Shown here piece by piece: positions 24,807 to 33,420 of a stretch of DNA of 40,784 nucleotides. The position numbers and the translations under genes were made by a program. Positions within the stretch are counted from its first letter, which is position 1. Each line of letters begins with the position of its first letter. The DNA is from an uncultured Desulfuromonadales bacterium (GTDB taxonomy: Bacteria > Desulfobacterota > Desulfuromonadia > Desulfuromonadales > Trichloromonadaceae): NCBI GenBank assembly GCA_945787465.1, contig CALZIZ010000055.1:1-40784 (forward strand), read 5' to 3'. Below the pieces are notes generated by a model. That model was not told the DNA's origin, did no database searches, and saw only the letters and a list, made by a program, of their open reading frames with translations.

Positions 24807-25475
24807 TTACCGCAACTTCTCGGTACTGATCACCGGCGGTGCGACCATGCCGCCTGACATGACGATTTTAAGGGCATCTTCAACACTGAGATTGGTAGGA
24901 TAAAGGTTACGGGTTTCGAGAAGTAAAACATAACCCGAGGTGGGATTGGGTGAGGTCGGAACAAAAACTGTGCAGTATTCCTTTCCCGACTCGTGACTCA
25001 CCGTACTGGTGACAAAGGCAATGCTGTAACTGCCTTCCTTGGGAAATTCTACATATACCGCTTTGCGATAGGAGTTTTTCCCCCCTGCGGTAAAGACATG
25101 CATGAGTTGCTTGGTCGAGGTATAAATCGATTTGACCAGAGGGATTCGGGCGAAAAGAGACTCTCCGTAATGGACCATCCGGCTACCGAAGAGATTGCTG
25201 GCAAAAACCCCGGTAATATAGAGGATCACCAGACCCGCAAACATCCCGAGGCCGGGGATATAAATGCCCTCCCCGCGAAAAAATTCAATCCCCCGGTCGA
25301 TGTGAGGCCCAAGAAAACCATCTGCCAGGTTGAACAGAAACCGCAGAATAAAAATGGTGATCCCGAGGGGGATGACCACAAGAAGTCCTGCCACCAGTTT
25401 CAATTTAAGATGGTTAAACAGTTTCCAGCCTAAGTTGAAACGATGTTTTTTCTCAACTGTCGGTTCCACACCCAA
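24807..25475 (-). CDS. DUF502-family membrane protein
   Basis: A 222-residue inner-membrane protein of the DUF502 family. Two hydrophobic segments (about residues 25-50 and 75-95) are followed by FARIPLVKSIYTSTKQLMHVF, VEFPKEGSYSIAFVTSTVS and VFVPTSPNPTSGYVLLL, all typical of the family. The soluble domain ends near SVEDALKIVMSGG. Function is unknown. No clear ribosome-binding site supports the start; TTG 25475 and GTG 25469 are both possible. A heptanucleotide array abuts the stop codon. Confidence 0.88.
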   Translation of the reverse strand: MGVEPTVEKKHRFNLGWKLFNHLKLKLVAGLLVVIPLGITIFILRFLFNLADGFLGPHIDRGIEFFRGEGIYIPGLGMFAGLVILYITGVFASNLFGSRMVHYGESLFARIPLVKSIYTSTKQLMHVFTAGGKNSYRKAVYVEFPKEGSYSIAFVTSTVSHESGKEYCTVFVPTSPNPTSGYVLLLETRNLYPTNLSVEDALKIVMSGGMVAPPVISTEKLR

Positions 25476-25645
25476 GCCTAGTGAATGTTTGTTTTTTCAA
25501 AAACAGATTCAATTGACAGCCTTTGTCAATGACTCCATTTTAGCTAAAAACCTTCAACAAACAAGACAGAGTAACAGCACGGCAAAACCGGCGCAGCACT
25601 CCAGATGGGGTGGACCTGCGAAGAAAGGAACTAAGGGTGGGATTA

Positions 25646-26362
25646 TTACCAATCTGGTTTAAGGCACTGCTGTTTGATGAACTCCCGCAGTACATGCATG
25701 TTTTCAAGGGAGAGATTTACAAACTGCAGCCCCATGCCTGGCGGCAGATGTGGTTTTTTAATCATTTCCGGGTGATTGACCCAGGCAACCCGGGCCTTGC
25801 ACTGGATGCGAATGCTTTCGCTGTGCAAACAAAGCTCAAGGGTCAGGGGGGTGTCGACCGGCAGAGGGTCCTGGCACTCCAGAAACATGCCTCCGGTGCT
25901 CAGGTTGACCGAATACTGGTCGAGCAGCTGCTGCGGGTCGGGTCCGTAGTGAACCCTCAACCTGGCCGGGACCCGGGGCGCGGTACGATCAGTGATCTGC
26001 AGGTACTTGTGCGCCGTTGTGATGAACTTGTGCCGATTGATCGGTTTGAGCAAAATGTCATCGCAGCCGGCCGCGCGACAGCGCTCGAGGTCATCGGGGC
26101 GGCCGGCCTGCGTGACCATGATCACCGGAATTCTGGCGAGTTCGGGGTCGTCCTTGATCCAGCGACAGGCTTCGTCTCCGTTCATCTGAGGCATGTAGAG
26201 GTCCATCAAAACCAGGTCGGGGCGCTGATCGACCACCAGCTCCAGAGCCTCTTTCCCGGTACGTGCCACCAGCAGGTTAAAACCCTCGCGTCGGAAAAAG
26301 GTCTTTTCCAGCTCAAGAAAAAGCTCCACGTCGTCGGCTAACAGTATTGTTTCCATGGCCAC
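25646..26362 (-). CDS. Response regulator with REC and PilZ domains
   Basis: 238 residues from GTG 26362 (AGGAG six bases upstream; ATG 26356 is the alternative). The N-terminal receiver domain has acidic D10-D11, phospho-acceptor D54 in VLMDLYMPQM and K106 in LLKPINR. From about residue 125 a PilZ domain follows, with RxxxR in PRVPARLRV and the NLSTGG block, the two parts of the c-di-GMP-binding site. The usual D/NxSxxG reads NLSTGG here, so binding is likely but not certain. The protein probably couples a phosphorelay to c-di-GMP-controlled motility or surface behaviour. No kinase is adjacent. Confidence 0.9.
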   Translation of the reverse strand: MAMETILLADDVELFLELEKTFFRREGFNLLVARTGKEALELVVDQRPDLVLMDLYMPQMNGDEACRWIKDDPELARIPVIMVTQAGRPDDLERCRAAGCDDILLKPINRHKFITTAHKYLQITDRTAPRVPARLRVHYGPDPQQLLDQYSVNLSTGGMFLECQDPLPVDTPLTLELCLHSESIRIQCKARVAWVNHPEMIKKPHLPPGMGLQFVNLSLENMHVLREFIKQQCLKPDW

Positions 26363-26463
26363 GGTTGACTCCTGTCAAAATTATTTACCTTGGTCAGGAT
26401 GTTTGCAGGAAACATACCGGATACCAGAAATCTACGGAAAACGCTTATTTATAGCTTCTTCTC

Positions 26464-26492
26464 TTGAGGTAAGGTCAAATCATGACTATACT
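26464..26492 (+). promoter_or_regulatory. Promoter for the ZIP transporter gene
   Basis: TTGAGG (26464-26469), a 17-bp spacer and TATACT (26487-26492). The start codon follows 33 bases after the -10. No metal-regulator operator was recognised. Confidence 0.66.
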
Positions 26493-26524
26493 TCCCCCAC
26501 TAAAATACGGGAGTTGTAACTGTT

Positions 26525-27154
26525 ATGGAAAGTCGTTGGGTAAGCGTTTTGTTTTACGGTGGGATGGCCGGAGTCGCTACGTTTCTTGGTATGTATCTGG
26601 TATTGGTCAAGGAGTCCTGGAGTCGCCGCAACTCGGCTCACCTGATCTCATTTTCGGCAGGAACGCTGCTGGGAGTCGGCTTTCTGCATATTCTCCCAGA
26701 GGCCCTGGAACTGGCGCCCAACGCTACCCTTTACCTGCTGCTTTCGTTTGTGATTTTTTATTTTCTCGAACACCACCTGCCCTTTCACGCCGATCATGAA
26801 CAGCTTCACCATACCAGCATTGAAGTCCCCAACAGCCATGATGACTGCTGCTCTAACCCCAATCCCATGGGGGCGGTGGCCCTGGCGGGGATGAGCCTGC
26901 ATTCGCTGATAGACGGGATTATCATCGGCACCGGGTTTGAACTCGACAGCGACATCGGCTTTCTGGCAGCGGTGGCAGTTATTACTCACAAAATTCCGGC
27001 CGGGGTTTCGATGTTTTCGATCCTGCTGCATTATGGCTACAGCAAAAGGACCGCAACGGCCTTTACCAGCGCCGTGGCTCTGGCCACCCCCCTGGGGGCG
27101 GTGGCATGCTGCGGCATTCTCACCGCCATGGGCGCAGGCCTGATCGCCCACTGA
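26525..27154 (+). CDS. ZIP-family metal transporter, C-terminally short
   Basis: A 209-residue inner-membrane protein. It has about six helices, a His-rich loop (HHLPFHADHEQLHH, about 79-92), the metal-site helix SLHSLIDGIIIG and the paired helix ITHKIPAGVS, which are the core ZIP transport motifs for Zn2+, Fe2+ or Mn2+. ZIP proteins of this type usually end with a further helix pair containing a GSFLY...PE block, about 40-50 residues. That block is absent: the frame stops at GLIAH, 12 bases before the convergent mgtC stop. Either this is a natural short form or a deletion removed the 3' end. GGGAG lies 11 bases before the ATG. Confidence 0.85.
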   Translation: MESRWVSVLFYGGMAGVATFLGMYLVLVKESWSRRNSAHLISFSAGTLLGVGFLHILPEALELAPNATLYLLLSFVIFYFLEHHLPFHADHEQLHHTSIEVPNSHDDCCSNPNPMGAVALAGMSLHSLIDGIIIGTGFELDSDIGFLAAVAVITHKIPAGVSMFSILLHYGYSKRTATAFTSAVALATPLGAVACCGILTAMGAGLIAH

Positions 27155-27166
27155 CAGCGGCCAAGG

Positions 27167-27868
27167 TCAACGAAACCGTACCCTGCGAACCCCCTCTAGC
27201 GTCGCCGCTGCCTCTGGAAGCGCACCGCGAGCCCCCTCTCCGCACTGCGAAAGAATGAACTCAAAGCGCACCGACGAGTCATCAAGGTCCTTCTCCAAAG
27301 CAAAATCAATGATCCGCAGGTTCCAGCCCAAGAGAAAATGTTCAATCTGCTCGCGCATACCGTCCCTGTCCTCGCAGTAGACCACCAGGGTGCGATAATG
27401 GTCCTTGTTCAGCCAACCTTCCACCCGCTTCAGGAACAGGAGGTTAAACAGCGCAATGGCCGTAACCACCAGGGCTGCACTGTAAAACCCGACCCCCACG
27501 GCCATGCCGATTCCCGCGGTGACCCAGAGGCAGGCGGCGGTGGTCAGGCCGCGTACCGCATGGCCGTCTTTAATGATCGCCCCGGCGCCGAGAAAACCGA
27601 TGCCGGTGACAATCTGGGCCGCGACCCGGGCGGGGTCGAGACGAATCACGCTATCGGATTGCATGGTGCCGTATTTGAGAAAAAAAAACTCGGAGACGAC
27701 CATCATCAGGCAAGACCCAACGGTCACCAGTAGGTGGGTTCGAAAACCGGCAGGCCGACCATGAATCTCTCGTTCAACACCGATCAGCCCGCCCAGTAAT
27801 GAGGCCAGCAGAAGACGCCCTATAACAGTCCCATCATAGCTGCTGCGAAAAATATCGAGCCATTCCAT
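27167..27868 (-). CDS. MgtC/SapB-family membrane protein
   Basis: A 233-residue inner-membrane protein. The hydrophobic MgtC domain includes LLGGLIGVEREIHGRPAGFR, TGIGFLGAGAIIKDGHAVRG and LTTAACLWVTAGIGMAVG, all diagnostic. A C-terminal soluble ACT-like part of about 85 residues follows (YRTLVVYCEDRDGMREQIEH). Family members support growth in low magnesium and inhibit the F-type ATP synthase in some pathogens; the role in environmental bacteria is unsettled. It starts 12 bases after the MogA/MoaB gene stops, so it is probably third in the MOSC-Mog operon. Confidence 0.92.
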   Translation of the reverse strand: MEWLDIFRSSYDGTVIGRLLLASLLGGLIGVEREIHGRPAGFRTHLLVTVGSCLMMVVSEFFFLKYGTMQSDSVIRLDPARVAAQIVTGIGFLGAGAIIKDGHAVRGLTTAACLWVTAGIGMAVGVGFYSAALVVTAIALFNLLFLKRVEGWLNKDHYRTLVVYCEDRDGMREQIEHFLLGWNLRIIDFALEKDLDDSSVRFEFILSQCGEGARGALPEAAATLEGVRRVRFR

Positions 27869-27880
27869 AACAGGTTCAGC

Positions 27881-28378
27881 CTATCGAGCACACTCGGAGG
27901 GATCCCCCTTGAGCTTGGCCAGGCCGTGCTCAAGTGCGGGCAACACCACTTCGAGGTTCTCCCGCACCCCCTTGGGGCTGCCGGGCAGGTTGATGATCAG
28001 GGTGTGCCGACGCACCCCCGCAAGGGCCCGCGAGAGCATGGCATGAGGCGTTTTCTGCAGGCTCGCCATGCGCATCGCCTCGGCCATGCCGGGCACTTCC
28101 CGATCGATGACCCTGGCCGTGGCCTCCGGGGTGATATCCCGCGGAGTCAAACCGGTGCCCCCGGTGGTCAAAATCAGATCGAGCCCTTCCTTGTCGACCC
28201 ACTCAACCAGGGTCTGGACAATCAACTCCTCATCGTCAGGAATCACCTGGTATTGCGCAACCGTACCGAGGTCGGCAACCATTTCCTTGATGATCCGGCC
28301 GCTCTCGTCCACGCGCTCGCCTCGAGCGCCCTTGTCCGAAAGGGTCAGGACGCCTATTTCAAATTGCTGTCCGGTCAT
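27881..28378 (-). CDS. MogA/MoaB-family molybdopterin biosynthesis protein
   Basis: A 165-residue protein with TTGGTGLTPRDITPEAT and NLPGSPKGVRENLEVVLPAL, the molybdopterin-binding signatures of the MogA/MoaB fold. These enzymes adenylylate molybdopterin before metal insertion. The start codon overlaps the stop of the upstream MOSC gene (ATGA), so translation is coupled. A MogA-like role fits this pairing. No molybdoenzyme lies in the window, but a TorD chaperone is encoded 10 kb away. Confidence 0.92.
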   Translation of the reverse strand: MTGQQFEIGVLTLSDKGARGERVDESGRIIKEMVADLGTVAQYQVIPDDEELIVQTLVEWVDKEGLDLILTTGGTGLTPRDITPEATARVIDREVPGMAEAMRMASLQKTPHAMLSRALAGVRRHTLIINLPGSPKGVRENLEVVLPALEHGLAKLKGDPSECAR

Positions 28379-28845
28379 TGGCCTCCCTCCATTTTTTCCT
28401 CAGGCATCGATACGATCTCAATGACATCACCCGTGGAGACCTCGCCTCCCTTGAGGACCTTGGCGAATATACCCTCTTTGGGCATCACGCAATCTCCGGC
28501 CTGGTAGTAGATGGCGCATCGCTCGTGGCAGATTTTTCCGATCTGGGTCAGTTCAAGCAGGGCGTTCTGTCCAACGCGGAACCGGGTCCCAACCGGTAGA
28601 TGACACAGGTCCAGGCCGCGGGTGGTGAGATTTTCGGCGAAATCACCGGGGCCTACGTCGAGACCGGCGGCCCGCATTTTGTCGATACTCTCGATCGCCA
28701 GCAGGCTGACCTGCCGATGCCAGTCCCCGCCGTGGGCATCGCCCCTGAAGCCGAAATTTTCGATCAAAGAGGCTGACTTTACGTCCTTTTTCCGTTCACC
28801 CTTATTGAGACTGGTACAAACAGCCAGGACTTCACCTTTTTGCAT
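28375..28845 (-). CDS. MOSC-domain protein
   Basis: A 156-residue stand-alone MOSC domain. It reads LIENFGFRGDAHGGDWHRQV, VGPGDFAENLTTRGLDL and the family cysteine region IGKICHERCAIYYQAGDC. MOSC domains are the C-terminal parts of molybdenum cofactor sulfurases; short stand-alone forms are often fused or linked to MogA/MoaB proteins, as here with a four-base overlap. It may deliver or bind sulfur for cofactor maturation. A palindrome-ended repeat begins about 30 bases upstream of the start and must contain or border its promoter. Confidence 0.92.
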   Translation of the reverse strand: MQKGEVLAVCTSLNKGERKKDVKSASLIENFGFRGDAHGGDWHRQVSLLAIESIDKMRAAGLDVGPGDFAENLTTRGLDLCHLPVGTRFRVGQNALLELTQIGKICHERCAIYYQAGDCVMPKEGIFAKVLKGGEVSTGDVIEIVSMPEEKMEGGQ

Positions 28846-28874
28846 TAATAAAACACCTTTCAGTAAACCGGGCC

Positions 28875-29041
28875 TAGGAGGCTGTCGGACTTTGAAATGA
28901 ACCTACTGCGAAATCGACTGATCGGCCCATATCTCCGAAAATTTTCGACAAATAGCCCTGCTATTCGCTCTCAAATTCTCGAAAATCTGGTCTCGAACAG
29001 TCTATTTCTCGCTACGGTTCCCAAAATCCGACAGCCTCCTA
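28875..29041. repeat. Palindrome-ended miniature element, copy C
   Basis: A 167-bp element with perfect 14-bp inverted ends, TAGGAGGCTGTCGG (28875-28888) and CCGACAGCCTCCTA (29028-29041). The interior is nearly the same as copy B and includes the palindrome AATAGC-CCT-GCTATT (28951-28965). No ORF of its own is credible. It lies 10 bases past the stop of the helical-repeat gene and 29 bases before the MOSC start, and so may also act as a terminator. Confidence 0.85.
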
Positions 29042-29051
29042 CGCCGGGAGG

Positions 29052-30056
29052 TTATTTTTTCTTATCCTTCTGGGCCAGCAAGCGACGGGCCGAGTTGGCA
29101 ATAACTTGGGAGACGGACCGGCTTTTTGCAAGGTTCTTAAGATCTTTTTCGGTCAGCACATTCATATACCGCAACGCCTTGGGCAGCGGGGTTTTCGGGT
29201 GCATGACCAAGGCTTTTTTGACCTCGAGATTCTTTACCCACTCTCGGTTGAGGTTGATGAGCCGAATCAGGTCATCGCTCGAAGTCTTGTTGCGGGCAAC
29301 CGCCAGAACCTCGCCGTCGGTGATACGGGGATTTTTGATGACCGCCGCGGAGACCAATTTGTTCGCGTCCTTGATCAGGATGCTGCGCCATTCCTTGTCC
29401 CCGGTCAAGGCCATCTTGATTTTTTCCGAAACCCCCATCTCCAGAGCCTTCTGGTATTTGGAAAGGTGCTCATCATCGAGAGCCTCTTCCTGCAACTCCT
29501 CTTCCCCCTCAACATCTTGCAGGTCCTTTGTCTGGGCCAGGGTTGCTTCTTCATCTTTAACCTGCCCCAGGCGCTGTTTCAGACCAAGGTCTGCCAGGGG
29601 ATTGCCCAGGATTGCCTCGACAATCTCCGGAGACTGCCCTAAGCGCTCCTCGTTGCGAGTCAACAGGTCCAGGGTTTCCAGATCTGCCCGGGTCCCTACA
29701 AAAACCAGGGTCTCCGGCGCAACCGACGGGTTGCCGAGAAGAAGCTCCATCAGCCCCCGGTCCCGCAAACGAACTCGGGCAACAAAATCTAGCAGTTGCG
29801 GGTGCAGGTCGGGATCAGCCGCCAGGGTTCCCAGGTCTTCGGCGGGCAGGCCCGCCAGGGTCTTGCGAGCCAGGTCTTTGACTTCGGGATCCTGGCCGTG
29901 AAGCAGAAAAAACAGCGCGGTCAGCATATCCCTGCACGATAAGGAGACCGCCCCCCGGGCGGCCGACAAGCGGAGATCCCGGGGGGCGGATTTTCCTACA
30001 ATCCTGGCGACCTCAGCAGAAACCTTGAGGCGAACCTTGAGGCTGGAATTGGTCAT
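29052..30056 (-). CDS. Helical-repeat (HEAT/LRV-like) cytoplasmic protein
   Basis: A 334-residue soluble protein without signal peptide or membrane helix. It is built from short alpha-helical units with recurring LLLGNP / AILGNP / AVIKNP turns (near residues 104, 149 and 242), like HEAT or leucine-rich-variant repeats. A charged acidic linker (about 175-195, rich in Glu) splits it in two, and the C-terminus is very basic (AQKDKKK). I do not recognise a named family. Its gene follows the SPOR-protein gene by 25 bases on the same strand, the last of the fusA-containing run, so an accessory scaffold role is only a guess. Confidence 0.78.
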   Translation of the reverse strand: MTNSSLKVRLKVSAEVARIVGKSAPRDLRLSAARGAVSLSCRDMLTALFFLLHGQDPEVKDLARKTLAGLPAEDLGTLAADPDLHPQLLDFVARVRLRDRGLMELLLGNPSVAPETLVFVGTRADLETLDLLTRNEERLGQSPEIVEAILGNPLADLGLKQRLGQVKDEEATLAQTKDLQDVEGEEELQEEALDDEHLSKYQKALEMGVSEKIKMALTGDKEWRSILIKDANKLVSAAVIKNPRITDGEVLAVARNKTSSDDLIRLINLNREWVKNLEVKKALVMHPKTPLPKALRYMNVLTEKDLKNLAKSRSVSQVIANSARRLLAQKDKKK

Positions 30057-30081
30057 TGTTACTCAGGTAGCTCCTTATCGA

Positions 30082-31191
30082 TCAGCGTTTTTTCAACACA
30101 TAGGTGGATAACCCGGCAGCCCTGACTCGCTCAGCAGCTTTGCGGGCTTCGGCCAAACTGGCATAGTCCCCGAAGTTAAGCCGCGTCAGTGACACCATCA
30201 CCATGGCCTGCTGCTCGGTAACCTGGACATTATGCCGGTAAAGCTTGTCAGACCATGAGCGAGCCTGGTCCAGGTCATGATACGAGCCGGCATAAACCGC
30301 AAGTTGGTCGCCATCAGGCAGCAAAAAGGCGTCCGGAGCAATAGCCTTGAGTTCGCTGTGACGGCGGCGGGCCTCATCGGGAGCAAAGGCTCCAACCCAC
30401 AGCCGGGTCATTTCCATCTCTTTCTCGATTTCAACAGCCCGGGGCTCATACCCCAACTGCTCGAGACTCAAACGAGCCTCTTCAAAGTGCACTTTTTCCA
30501 GATACACCCCGACCTCGACCATGTAATGCCCAACCGGTACCGCCGCCAAGGGACTTTCAACCGGCATTTTTTTTGCCGGTTCAACAGCTATCGGGCGCTT
30601 TAGAGGCACCGTACTTGTCTTTGCCGCAGCAACAGGTACGGTTTTTTCAATCGAGGCGCGAAGCGAGGGTGTTTCCATGACCTCTTTGGTCACAGGCGCA
30701 GCAGGTTCATCTTCGGGCAGGACTTCCTTCAAAACACCCCGAGGCACCTGGGCCGAAACCTTTAAAGCCTCAGCATCCCTGTTGCTTGATAGAGATCCGG
30801 AATTTTTTCCGCTCCGAACCACGGCTGCGGCTTTCTCCTTAAGAACCGGAGCCGCCGCAGCTTGCTGCGACTCCGGTGTCTCTAAGGGTTTCGGTGCAGC
30901 CGGGACCTGGGTGGGGACCGGGATGGGGATCGGAATCGGCTGCCGCTGGGGTTTAACGGCTGTCGCTGGCGCCGGGTTTTGCGGAACCGCTGCAAAATAA
31001 TAGAAAGCCGCCGCCCCAAGACCGACCAGCAGCAGCAACAACAGCAGAACCCTTGGCAATGAACTCTTTGCCCCGCTGGCAGGCGGAGTTTCAGCAACCT
31101 CAACCGAAGCAGGTTCCTCGCCTGCCGCGACAGGGGCACCCTCCTGCTGTTTTGGTTCTTCCTTCAAATCCCAATCCTGGTTTTCAGCCAT
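30082..31191 (-). CDS. SPOR-domain membrane protein
   Basis: A 369-residue protein with one membrane helix (about 46-68, LPRVLLLLLLLVGLGAAAFY) after an acidic cytoplasmic tail. A long Pro/Ala-rich periplasmic linker follows and includes a PIPIPIPVPTQVP stretch. The C-terminus has two SPOR-like units: YMVEVGVYLEKVHFEEARLS and the last 75 residues (LAVYAGSYHDLDQARSWSDK). SPOR domains bind denuded peptidoglycan at the division septum, so the protein probably acts in the cell envelope. It lies 21 bases after the EF-G-like gene. Confidence 0.85.
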   Translation of the reverse strand: MAENQDWDLKEEPKQQEGAPVAAGEEPASVEVAETPPASGAKSSLPRVLLLLLLLVGLGAAAFYYFAAVPQNPAPATAVKPQRQPIPIPIPVPTQVPAAPKPLETPESQQAAAAPVLKEKAAAVVRSGKNSGSLSSNRDAEALKVSAQVPRGVLKEVLPEDEPAAPVTKEVMETPSLRASIEKTVPVAAAKTSTVPLKRPIAVEPAKKMPVESPLAAVPVGHYMVEVGVYLEKVHFEEARLSLEQLGYEPRAVEIEKEMEMTRLWVGAFAPDEARRRHSELKAIAPDAFLLPDGDQLAVYAGSYHDLDQARSWSDKLYRHNVQVTEQQAMVMVSLTRLNFGDYASLAEARKAAERVRAAGLSTYVLKKR

Positions 31192-31212
31192 ATTCCGGCA
31201 ACTCCTTGCTTT

Positions 31213-33291
31213 TTATCCGGCCTTCTTGAGTTCGGCAAGAATCTTTGCCGTCAAGTGGGACGGGACTTCTTCGTAGTGCGAAAACTGCATGGTAAACAAC
31301 CCGCGATCCGATGTCATCGACCGCAGTTCGGGAGAATACTTCAGCACCTCGGCCATGGGCACCTGAACAGCGATGACCTGGCTGTTAGCCTTGGGTTCGA
31401 CACCCAGAACCTTGCCCCGACGGGAGTTCATGTCGCCGATGACATCGCCGATGCAATCATCGGGCACGGTGATTTCCATCTGCATCATCGGTTCGAGCAG
31501 CACCGGGCTGGCCTGCTCCATCCCTTTTTTGAAGCCCATGGACCCTGCGATCTTGAAGGCCATTTCCGACGAATCTACCGAGTGGTGAGATCCGTCATGG
31601 AGGGTGACCCGCACATCCTGCACCGGGTAACCGGCCAGAGAACCGTTTTGCATCGCCTCGCAAACGCCCTTTTCCACAGCCGGGATGTACTGCCTTGGCA
31701 CCACCCCGCCGACGACCTTGTCGACAAACTCAAATCCTCCGCCGCGGGGCAAGGGCTCAATCTTCAACCACACGTCGGCATATTGACCACGACCGCCAGA
31801 CTGCTTCTTGTACTTGCTCTGCAAGTCAGTTCGCCCTTTGATGGTTTCGCGGTAGGGGACCTTGGGTTCCTTGAGTTGGACATGGACACCGAACTTGCGC
31901 TCAAGTTTGTCCACCGCCACTTCGACATGCACTTGGCCCATGCCAGAGAGGATCAGTTCCCGGGTTTCCTCGTCGCGCTGTACCTGGAGCGTGGGGTCTT
32001 CTTCAATCAGGCGCTGCAGGGCGCTGTGAATCTTGTCCTCATCGCCCTTGCTTTGGGCCTCAAGGGCGAAAGAGATCACCGGTTTAAGGGGCATGGGGCT
32101 TTCGTAGATAATCGGCTTGTTGACATCACAGAGGGTATCGCCGGTGGCCGTCACCTTGAGTTTGGCAACCGCCACGATGTCTCCGGCCACCGCCATATCT
32201 ATCGGCTTTTGTTTTTTCCCCTCCATTTCAAATATCTGGCCGATCCGCTCGGTGGCTTCCCGATTGGGATTATAAGCGCTCGAGTCGCTCTTGAGCACCC
32301 CGGAGTAGACCCTGAAGATGGTCAACTTGCCGGTAAAGGGGTCGCTGATGGTCTTGAAGACCATGGCGGAGAAAGGCTCGGACTCATCAGGCTTGCGTTC
32401 TTCGATATCGCCGGTCTTGGGATTGTTGCCGAGTTGGGTGCCCTTATCGATCGGCGAAGGCAGGCAGTAGTTGATGAAATCGAGCAGTTGCCGCACCCCG
32501 ATGTTGGCCAGGGCACTGCCGCACAGCACAGCAGTGAACACCCCGGTCAGGGTTCCCTCGCGAAGTCCGCGCAGGATCTCATCGGTGCTCAGCTGCTCCT
32601 CCTCGAGATACTTCTCCATCAGCTCGTCGTCGGCGTCGGCGACGGCCTCAAGCAGCAGGGTTCTCAACCGCTGGGCTTCGTCGAGGTACTCCGCGGGGAT
32701 CTCCTCTTCCTGGTAAGTGCCCTTTTCATCGAACTGGAAGAGGCGGGCTTTCATATTGACCAGATCGATGATGCCGCGAAAGTTTTCAGCTTCGCCGATG
32801 GGCATGTTAACGACCACCGCCCGGGTTTCGAGGGCTTTTTCCATGTCGTCGACGGCCTTGAGAAAATCTGCCCGTTCACGGTCCATCTTGTTGACAAAGG
32901 CGATGCGCGGAACCTCGAACTCATCGGCCCATTCCCAGATTTTTACGGTCTGGGCCTTGACCCCGGAAATGGCCGAGACGATAAGCACCGCCCCCCCCAG
33001 AACCCGCAGGCAGTTGCGGGTGTCATGAAGAAAGTTGGCATAGCCGGGAGTATCGACGAGATGAATGCTGTGGTTGTTCCATTCGCAATGGTGAAGGCTG
33101 GAACTTATGGTGATATTTCGCTTGATCTCCTCCGGCTCGAAATCCATGGTGGAGGTGCCGTCATCGACCCTGCCGAGGCGGTCGGTCATGCCGGTATTGA
33201 ACAGAATTGCTTCGGTCAGGGAGGTCTTACCCGCACCTCCATGGGCTACAATGCCAAGGTTCCTCACTTTTGCGGTTTCGTACTTTCCCAT
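31213..33291 (-). CDS. Elongation factor G-like translational GTPase
   Basis: 692 residues from ATG 33291 (AAAGGAGCGACC upstream; the five-codon extension to 33306 is unlikely). All five EF-G domains are present: G1 AHGGAGKTSLTEAIL (16-30), G3 DTPGYANF, G4 NKMD, and the C-terminal FTMQFSHYEEVPSHLTAKIL. In canonical EF-G the G1 motif is AHIDAGKTT; the GGAGKTSLTEA form marks the EF-G-like second lineage, so this is probably a paralogue and not the main fusA. Ribosomal protein or tuf genes are absent nearby, which agrees. It follows coaX by 129 bases. Confidence 0.92.
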   Translation of the reverse strand: MGKYETAKVRNLGIVAHGGAGKTSLTEAILFNTGMTDRLGRVDDGTSTMDFEPEEIKRNITISSSLHHCEWNNHSIHLVDTPGYANFLHDTRNCLRVLGGAVLIVSAISGVKAQTVKIWEWADEFEVPRIAFVNKMDRERADFLKAVDDMEKALETRAVVVNMPIGEAENFRGIIDLVNMKARLFQFDEKGTYQEEEIPAEYLDEAQRLRTLLLEAVADADDELMEKYLEEEQLSTDEILRGLREGTLTGVFTAVLCGSALANIGVRQLLDFINYCLPSPIDKGTQLGNNPKTGDIEERKPDESEPFSAMVFKTISDPFTGKLTIFRVYSGVLKSDSSAYNPNREATERIGQIFEMEGKKQKPIDMAVAGDIVAVAKLKVTATGDTLCDVNKPIIYESPMPLKPVISFALEAQSKGDEDKIHSALQRLIEEDPTLQVQRDEETRELILSGMGQVHVEVAVDKLERKFGVHVQLKEPKVPYRETIKGRTDLQSKYKKQSGGRGQYADVWLKIEPLPRGGGFEFVDKVVGGVVPRQYIPAVEKGVCEAMQNGSLAGYPVQDVRVTLHDGSHHSVDSSEMAFKIAGSMGFKKGMEQASPVLLEPMMQMEITVPDDCIGDVIGDMNSRRGKVLGVEPKANSQVIAVQVPMAEVLKYSPELRSMTSDRGLFTMQFSHYEEVPSHLTAKILAELKKAG

Positions 33292-33420
33292 GGTCGCTCC
33301 TTTCATTCCAGCCGTTCACGGCAATTGTTTAAAGGATCCCGCTCAGGAAACAACTTCAACAGCGAAGACTACCTAACCTCGCCAACCTGCTTTTCGCCAG
33401 GGCACATACCCCCTTTCGCG

